Assembly (NCBI GenBank): GCA_946539475.1
Contig: CAMNHM010000092.1
Location: 1 to 10,826 of the forward strand
Source: an uncultured Prevotellaceae bacterium
Lineage (GTDB): Bacteria; Bacteroidota; Bacteroidia; Bacteroidales; Bacteroidaceae
Direction: 5' to 3'
DNA: 10,826 nt
Below, piece by piece: positions 6,274 through 10,826 of this stretch; the stretch's first letter is position 1; every line of letters begins with the position of its first letter. Position numbers and translations under genes: made by a program. The notes below the pieces were generated by a model that searched no databases, was not told the DNA's origin, and was given only the letters and a program-made list of their open reading frames with translations.

Positions 6274-6325
6274 CGAGGGGCGAGGTTTTTCGAGGGACGA
6301 GGTGCGAGGTACGAGGTACGAGGTT
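6274..6325. repeat. Second heptamer tandem array (cgaggtN)
   Basis: Two units (6274-6287), a ttt interruption, then five units (6291-6325: cgaggga, cgaggtg, cgaggta, cgaggta, cgaggtt). It begins two bases after the rlmH stop and ends 16 bp before the symporter ATG. Bases 6297-6324 are identical to 4576-4603. It is more decayed at its left end than the first array. Confidence 0.85.
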
Positions 6326-6341
6326 ATAAACGATTAGTAGC

Positions 6342-7739
6342 ATGATCGAGATTATCAACATCATCAACGACGCCCTTTGGGGCTACGTCATCATCGCCGC
6401 CCTCATAGGCAGCGGACTATGGTTCACGTGGCGCACACGCTTCGTGCAGTTCAGGATGGTGGGCGAGATGCTGCGCCTGCTGACCGACTCGTCGGTGAAG
6501 CCACAGGGCAACGAGAAGCACATCTCGTCGTTTCAGGCCTTCGCCGTGTCGCTGGCATCGCGCGTGGGTACCGGCAACCTGGCCGGCGTCGCCACAGCCA
6601 TCGCCGTCGGAGGCCCCGGGGCCGTGCTGTGGATGTGGGTGATGGCACTCGTGGGATCGGCCACCGCCTTCGTGGAGTCGACCCTCGGACAGCTGTTCAA
6701 GCGCCATCACGTCGACTCGTTCATCGGCGGTCCGGCCTACTACATCGAGCAGGGCCTGCGTTGCCGCTGGATGGCAGTGCTCTTCGCCGTGCTCATCACC
6801 GTGTCGTTCGGCATGGCCAACAATGCCGTACAGTCGAACACCATCTGCGGGGCGATGGAGGGTGCCTTCGGATGGAGCCCGCAGGCGGTGGGCATCGTGC
6901 TGACGGTCCTCACGCTCATCATCGTCTTCGGAGGCATCCAGCGCATAGCGCGCGTCAGCTCGGTACTCGTGCCGATCATGGCCGTCGGCTACTTCCTGCT
7001 GGCAATGGTCATCATCGTGATGAACATCGAGCACATACCCCACGTCTTCCGCGTCATCGTCGAGAGTGCCTTCGGCATCAGACAGGCAGCCGGAGGAATG
7101 GTGGGCGCCGCCATTATGAACGGCGTGAAGCGAGGGCTGTTCTCGAACGAGGCCGGCGAGGGCAGCGCCCCCAATGCTGCTGCCACGGCGGCTGTCTCAC
7201 ACCCCGTCAAGCAGGGGCTCATACAGGCACTGGGAGTCTTTACCGACACCCTCGTCGTCTGTTCCTGCACGGCTTTCATCATCCTCATCAGCGGGCTCTA
7301 CGAGCATCCCGAGCTAAACGGTATCATGCTTACGCAGAAGGCTTTGGAGAGCGAAGTCGGCTCCTGGGGGCCCATCTTCATCGCCATCGCCATCCTGCTC
7401 TTCGCCTACTCGTCGATCATCGGCAACTACTACTACGGCGAGGCCAACGTGCGCTTCATGGCACGGTCGCCGCGGGCTGTCACCGTCTACCGCATCCTGT
7501 CGGGCGGCGTGATGGTCATGTTTGGAGCCCTCGTATCGCTCGACACCGTATGGAGCATCATCGACCTCTGCATGGCGCTGCTCACAGCCTGCAACCTCGT
7601 GGCCATCGTCCTGCTGGGCAAGTATGCCTTCCGACTGCTCGACGACTACCGCCGACAGAAGCGGCAGGGCATCGCCGAGCCGACCTTCCGCCGCAGTCAG
7701 ATGGCGGAGATTGAAGACCGTATAGAATGCTGGGAATAG
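6342..7739 (+). CDS. AGCS-family sodium:alanine/amino-acid symporter
   Basis: 465 residues, in the normal range for the alanine or glycine:cation symporter family (AgcS, DagA, AlsT). These are inner-membrane proteins that take up small neutral amino acids with Na+. The N-terminus (INDALWGYVIIAALIGSGLWFTW) is the family's first membrane helix. Residues 74-99 hold the signature SRVGTGNLAG...GGPGAVLWMW, and residues 269-281 hold NEAGEGSAPNAAA, a strongly conserved substrate and ion site. Around ten or eleven hydrophobic segments are evident, with a polar C-terminus from about residue 435 (RRQKRQGIAEPTFRRSQM). The substrate cannot be told from sequence alone; alanine or glycine is the usual assumption. 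No TAnnTTTG promoter lies in the linker upstream, so expression is probably from the DUF4491-rlmH promoter. Confidence 0.94.
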   Translation: MIEIINIINDALWGYVIIAALIGSGLWFTWRTRFVQFRMVGEMLRLLTDSSVKPQGNEKHISSFQAFAVSLASRVGTGNLAGVATAIAVGGPGAVLWMWVMALVGSATAFVESTLGQLFKRHHVDSFIGGPAYYIEQGLRCRWMAVLFAVLITVSFGMANNAVQSNTICGAMEGAFGWSPQAVGIVLTVLTLIIVFGGIQRIARVSSVLVPIMAVGYFLLAMVIIVMNIEHIPHVFRVIVESAFGIRQAAGGMVGAAIMNGVKRGLFSNEAGEGSAPNAAATAAVSHPVKQGLIQALGVFTDTLVVCSCTAFIILISGLYEHPELNGIMLTQKALESEVGSWGPIFIAIAILLFAYSSIIGNYYYGEANVRFMARSPRAVTVYRILSGGVMVMFGALVSLDTVWSIIDLCMALLTACNLVAIVLLGKYAFRLLDDYRRQKRQGIAEPTFRRSQMAEIEDRIECWE

Positions 7740-7799
7740 ACGAGTGACCGACTATCAGCACACACCCAAGAGACACCAGTAAGAACGGCGAAGAGACAT

Positions 7800-8552
7800 A
7801 TGGAAAAGCTACTGATCATCCCCGACGTCCACGGACGCACCTTCTGGCGCAAGGCCCTCACCACGGGCGACTATGAGCGGATCGTCTTCCTGGGCGACTA
7901 TGTCGATCCCTACAGCCGCGAAGGCATCGACACCCCGACGGCCATCGACATACTGCAAGAGATCCTGCAGCTGAAAGAGCAACGGAAGGAACAAGTCGTG
8001 CTGCTGCTCGGCAATCACGACCTGCACTACATGTACGGCGACTTCTACGACCTTGCCGCTGGCTCGCGCTACGACCATCGGCATGCGCCCATCCTGAAGC
8101 TGCTGTTCAGGGAGCACAGGGCACTCTTCGACATGGCGTACGAGACGACCATAAAGTCACGGCGATACCTCTTCACCCATGCGGGCGTGAACAGCTTATG
8201 GCTGCAGCGCAACATCGACGTGATAGGCCAGGCCGACGCCCCCCACCTCAACCTCCTGACCGACACCACCGAGGGCATCCAAGCGCTGGCACAGGTGGGC
8301 AGGATGCGCGGCGGATATGACGAGAGCGGCAGCATGGTGTGGGCCGACGTCGACGAGATGATCCACGACAGCCGCCAGGAAGGCCCGTCTGCCGGGGACT
8401 GCCCGTCGGGAGAGCCCTGCTGCTACCAGATATTCGGGCACTCGCAACATGCCAACCCTCTGGTCGGGGAGCACTTCGCCTGCCTCGACTGCAGGCGCGC
8501 CTTCGCACTCGACGACGAGGGCAGGCTGACGGACGTGACGAACGGCCAATGA
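7800..8552 (+). CDS. Calcineurin-like metallophosphoesterase (PPP-like)
   Basis: 250 residues, cytoplasmic (no signal peptide). The metal-binding motifs of the calcineurin-like superfamily are all visible: DVHG (D9, H11), GDYVD (D33), GNHD (N72, H73, D74), THAG (H127) and GHS (H214). The pairing of GDYVD with GNHD and THAG resembles bacterial PPP-type serine/threonine phosphatases and ApaH-like hydrolases. Insertions include a segment around residues 75-95 rich in Y, H and D, and a Cys-containing loop just before the last histidine (CPSGEPCCYQ). The true substrate (phosphoprotein, dinucleotide or other) cannot be decided from sequence. It sits 60 bp after the symporter and 59 bp before the Sel1-repeat gene, in the same direction and without a promoter motif in either gap. 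Confidence 0.9.
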   Translation: MEKLLIIPDVHGRTFWRKALTTGDYERIVFLGDYVDPYSREGIDTPTAIDILQEILQLKEQRKEQVVLLLGNHDLHYMYGDFYDLAAGSRYDHRHAPILKLLFREHRALFDMAYETTIKSRRYLFTHAGVNSLWLQRNIDVIGQADAPHLNLLTDTTEGIQALAQVGRMRGGYDESGSMVWADVDEMIHDSRQEGPSAGDCPSGEPCCYQIFGHSQHANPLVGEHFACLDCRRAFALDDEGRLTDVTNGQ

Positions 8553-8611
8553 GAAGCTGAACGCCCAAGAGCAACTGACCATCTGAAAAAAGAAAGAACA
8601 AAAGAGAAAAT

Positions 8612-9256
8612 ATGCCAAAAGAGAGAAACAAGGCCGACGAATACCGCGAGCGAGCCTACGCCGGCGACACCAGGGCGATGAACAACCTGGGCGTGTGCTA
8701 TGAGCGGGGATCGGGCGTCAAGGTCAGCCTGGAGCTGGCCTTCGACTGGTACATGCGCGCAGCGGAGCTCGACGACGTCTACGGATGCTTCAACGTTGCC
8801 GAATGCTACTATCACGGGAAAGGCGTTGAGCAGAGCCTGGCGAAAGCCTTCGAATGGTACTTGCGAGCTGCCGACAAAGGCGACATGCAGTCGCAGGTGA
8901 ACGTGGCCAACGCCTACTACCTTGGCCAGGGCACCGACAGCGACCACCACAAGGCATTCCTCTGGTATCGCGAGGCGGCCTTCCAAGGCCACGTCCTCAG
9001 CCAGAAGAATGTTGGGGCAGCCTACTGGAACGGCGACGGCGTGGAGAAAGACCTCGGGGAGTGCGTATTCTGGTACGAGCTGGCTGCCAATGGTGGCGAC
9101 GCCCAGGCACAGTTCGCCACGGGCTGGTTCCTCATGACGGGCACCGGAGTCCCCAAAGACGAGCGGAAGGGACTACGCTGGATCAACAAGGCCACCTTCC
9201 AGGGCTATCAGCCTGCCATCGACTACTGCAAAGAGCATAATCTGAAATGGTATTAA
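8612..9256 (+). CDS. Sel1-like repeat (SLR) protein
   Basis: 214 residues, made almost entirely of five Sel1-like repeats of 36 residues at about 18-53, 54-89, 90-125, 126-161 and 162-197. Each follows the pattern A-x-N-x-G-x-x-Y-x-x-G-x-G-V...A-F-x-W-Y-x-x-A-A-x-x-G. The last is more diverged (GLRWINKATFQGYQ). There is no signal peptide or membrane segment, so it is probably a cytoplasmic protein-binding scaffold. Sel1 proteins commonly bridge protein partners. A link with the phosphoesterase just upstream is possible but rests only on adjacency. The start follows an A-rich leader (aaaagagaaaat), typical of Bacteroidetes, which lack strong Shine-Dalgarno sites. Confidence 0.9.
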   Translation: MPKERNKADEYRERAYAGDTRAMNNLGVCYERGSGVKVSLELAFDWYMRAAELDDVYGCFNVAECYYHGKGVEQSLAKAFEWYLRAADKGDMQSQVNVANAYYLGQGTDSDHHKAFLWYREAAFQGHVLSQKNVGAAYWNGDGVEKDLGECVFWYELAANGGDAQAQFATGWFLMTGTGVPKDERKGLRWINKATFQGYQPAIDYCKEHNLKWY

Positions 9257-9281
9257 CAACTATCATCATCATCTATCAACA

Positions 9282-9403
9282 ATGGACGACCTGGCAGCAG
9301 CACGCCAGACACAGGATCGCATCCGCGAGTTTGTGCGCCATCATCCCACCGTCTACCGTGCCCGCGCTGCAAGCGTCCGAAGGAGAAGTTCAACAGGGCA
9401 TAG
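9282..9403 (+). pseudogene. Small CxxC-encoding ORF, apparently frameshifted
   Basis: From the ATG at 9282 the frame reads MDDLAAARQTQDRIREF and on to HPTVYR with codons typical of the neighbours (mostly G or C in third position). From about 9360 that frame turns to AGG, AGA, CGA, AGT and other codons out of character. In the frame one base back, good codon use resumes as CPRCKRPKEKFNRA, ending in TAG at 9401-9403. Restoring one base near 9355-9362 would give a protein of about 40 residues with a CPRC zinc-knuckle-like pair. Its gaps to its neighbours would then be 25 and 22 bp. I do not recognise a family. Alternatively there is no frameshift, and 9282 is simply an extended start of the DUF4112 gene, which is in the same frame. 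Confidence 0.4.
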
Positions 9404-9425
9404 GCCGACCACGTCTCCCCCCGCT

Positions 9426-9923
9426 ATGAACAAGGACGAGAAGCGACGGCTGCGAAGGGAAAGGCTGATGGGCAACAAAGCCTATCAGGCCATGAAAGGC
9501 CTCACCCGATGTATGGACCGCTACTACCTGGATGCACTCATCGGAGTCATACCCGGCTGGGGCGATGCCATTGCCATGCTCTCAGCCATCCCTTTCGTCT
9601 ATTTCTCCGTCAGGGTCATCAGAAGCATGCCGCTCACACTGGCCATCCTCAACAACACCCTGCGCGACGTGCTGCTGGGCATGATACCGTTTTTCGTGGG
9701 CGACATCATCGACGTCTTCCATCGTGCCAACACCAAGAACATGGCGATGATACAGGGATTCGTCGACGGCGACGAAGCAATCATCAGGGAGGTAAACAAG
9801 AAGGCAAGGCAGTCGGCCGTGGTGCTCATCCTCCTGCTACTGCTTATAGCCCTCATGATCTGGCTGCTCATCACTTTCGGCAGCTACCTGTATTCGCTCG
9901 TCGCATCACTCTTCCAGCAATAG
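9426..9923 (+). CDS. DUF4112 family membrane protein
   Basis: 165 residues from this start. The core motif D36-ALIGVIPGWGD47 is the hallmark of DUF4112, a family of unknown function. It is followed by hydrophobic stretches at about 48-62 and 74-97, and by GDIIDVFHRANTKNM, also conserved in relatives. A final membrane segment lies at about 129-152. The N-terminus is very basic (KDEKRRLRRERL), suggesting a cytoplasmic side. The same frame is open back to an ATG at 9282, which would give 213 residues. I prefer 9426 because relatives start near this point and the extra part has poor codon use and low complexity. It is the last gene of the plus-strand cluster and is followed by a hairpin terminator. 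Confidence 0.85.
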   Translation: MNKDEKRRLRRERLMGNKAYQAMKGLTRCMDRYYLDALIGVIPGWGDAIAMLSAIPFVYFSVRVIRSMPLTLAILNNTLRDVLLGMIPFFVGDIIDVFHRANTKNMAMIQGFVDGDEAIIREVNKKARQSAVVLILLLLLIALMIWLLITFGSYLYSLVASLFQQ

Positions 9924-9969
9924 CCATCCTGCTGCCCCGGCCGGCGGATGAAAGCCGACAGACAAAAAA

Positions 9970-10012
9970 ACGGAAAAGCCGCTCGTTCGTTGTGAACCAG
10001 CGGTTTTTCCGT
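9970..10012. terminator. Bidirectional terminator between convergent genes
   Basis: acggaaaagccgct (9970-9983) pairs with 9999-10012 in 13 of 14 positions plus a G-T wobble, around a 15-nt loop. On the minus strand the hairpin is followed directly by seven Ts, a textbook intrinsic terminator for the GH43 gene ending at 10051. On the plus strand the Ts lie inside the 3' arm, so it may also stop transcription from the DUF4112 gene, less efficiently. Confidence 0.85.
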
Positions 10013-10050
10013 ATGCAGAGAGTCGGGGTGACAGCAATGTTTCTTAATTC

Positions 10051-10826
10051 TCATTTGATGTCAATCTTGGGTATGCGTCCGTCCTTCATGCGCTGGAACT
10101 CGCGATATGCCGTGGTGCGACGGAAGCCGTTGCCACCAGAGGGGATACCGTCGTGATAGAAAAGATACGACTTACCTTTGAAATCGATGGTGCCGCCATG
10201 AATCGTAAAGGAACCGGGCGACTCGTCGGTGATGCGCCCCTCGTAGTGCCAAGGGCCGTGAATGCTCTTCGATGTCGAGTAAGCCCAATGTTCGGGTACA
10301 CCGCCAGCAGCATATTCCAGGAAATAGGTATCGCCAATCTTATAGATCCACGGAGCTTCCTCAAAGCCGGTCTTCATCACCTTCTTGTGCAGCTGGTAGT
10401 CCATCTTCATACATTTGGGTCCGAACTGTGCCTCGTCATCAAGCATAGGGCGCATATCGCAGATGCCGTTGTTGGCAAAACTCTTGTCTATGCTGATCAT
10501 ATCTTCGTTCAACTTGGCATACCAGCAGCCGTTGTTGCCCCAGAAGAGCCAGGCCTGTCCGTCATCATCGACAAATACAGTGGGATCGATGAAGCCCCAG
10601 TCGCCGGGGATGAGCGGTTTGCCGAGAGCATCTGTCCAAGGGCCTTCCGGACGGTCAGCTACAGCCACGCCGATTCCATGCAGGTGCTTGGTGGTGTCCT
10701 CTGCAGCTACATACCAGTACCACTTGCCGTTGCGTTCTATGGCCTGCGAAGCCCAGGCATTGTCGCCCTGCTTGGCCCACTTGAAGTTGGCGGTGGAGAG
10801 CACAATACCGTGATCCGTCCAATGTT
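10051..10826 (-). CDS. Glycoside hydrolase family 43 protein, 5' truncated by window edge
   Basis: The last 257 residues are visible and the frame is open through the right edge (HWTDHGIV... precedes the first possible GTG start), so the N-terminus lies outside. GH43 enzymes are five-bladed beta-propellers that cleave arabinose- or xylose-containing plant glycans. Visible landmarks are WASQAIERNGKWYWYVA, the pKa-modulating aspartate in FIDPTVFVDDDG (Asp codon 10585-10587), the putative general acid in FEEAPWIYKIGDTYFLEYA (Glu codon 10357-10359), and the PEHWAYSTS and SFTIHGG blocks typical of the arabinofuranosidase/beta-xylosidase-like subgroups. The catalytic base aspartate should lie in the missing N-terminal part. 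Substrate specificity cannot be fixed here. Codon use looks somewhat less GC-rich than in the neighbours (more GGT and CGT). A strong terminator follows the stop. Confidence 0.92.
   Translation of the reverse strand, partial: HWTDHGIVLSTANFKWAKQGDNAWASQAIERNGKWYWYVAAEDTTKHLHGIGVAVADRPEGPWTDALGKPLIPGDWGFIDPTVFVDDDGQAWLFWGNNGCWYAKLNEDMISIDKSFANNGICDMRPMLDDEAQFGPKCMKMDYQLHKKVMKTGFEEAPWIYKIGDTYFLEYAAGGVPEHWAYSTSKSIHGPWHYEGRITDESPGSFTIHGGTIDFKGKSYLFYHDGIPSGGNGFRRTTAYREFQRMKDGRIPKIDIK

Noticed and set aside
6377..7714. 445-codon plus-strand frame inside the symporter gene
   Set aside because: It is rich in R, H and G with no hydrophobic segments or motifs, an out-of-frame shadow of the AGCS gene, which has full family signatures.

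Overview
This window looks like chromosome from a GC-rich member of the Bacteroidales, most likely a Prevotella-type organism. Three things point there: promoter motifs of the Bacteroidetes form TTTG-N19-TAnnTTTG, a BspA-like leucine-rich surface protein, and families that are common in that phylum (DUF4491, GH43, DUF4112). The genus is an inference. No rRNA, tRNA, CRISPR array, phage gene or transposase gene was seen.

Left part (1-1085). The 3' end of a BspA-like/DUF285 surface protein with a C-terminal dockerin-like calcium-binding pair is followed by a strong terminator hairpin. Next comes a gene-free element of about 247 bp built from nested inverted repeats (839-1085), which resembles a MITE.

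Minus-strand cluster (5205 down to 1086). Transcription appears to start at a TACCTTTG motif around 5230. It would pass through a threonylcarbamoyl-AMP synthase (TsaC/YrdC/Sua5), then RecN, then a secreted protein with a degenerate trypsin-like domain and TPRs. The linkers on both sides of recN carry short 7-8 bp tandem repeats. No promoter motif was found inside the cluster, so one operon is plausible.

Plus-strand cluster (5447-9923). It is driven by a well-formed promoter at 5371-5401, with a second candidate at 5311. The order is a DUF4491 membrane protein, rlmH (overlapping by 11 bp), an AGCS sodium:amino-acid symporter, a metallophosphoesterase, a Sel1-repeat protein, a small CxxC-encoding frame that appears frameshifted, and a DUF4112 membrane protein. 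It ends at a hairpin (9970-10012) shared with a convergent GH43 glycosidase gene that runs off the right edge.

Most of the window is ordinary housekeeping and accessory sequence. The points most worth a second look are the palindromic element; a 28-nt identical heptamer repeat in both operons, whose two transcripts would be complementary; the degenerate protease-TPR protein; and the probable frameshift at about 9355. No clearly undescribed multi-gene system is visible.
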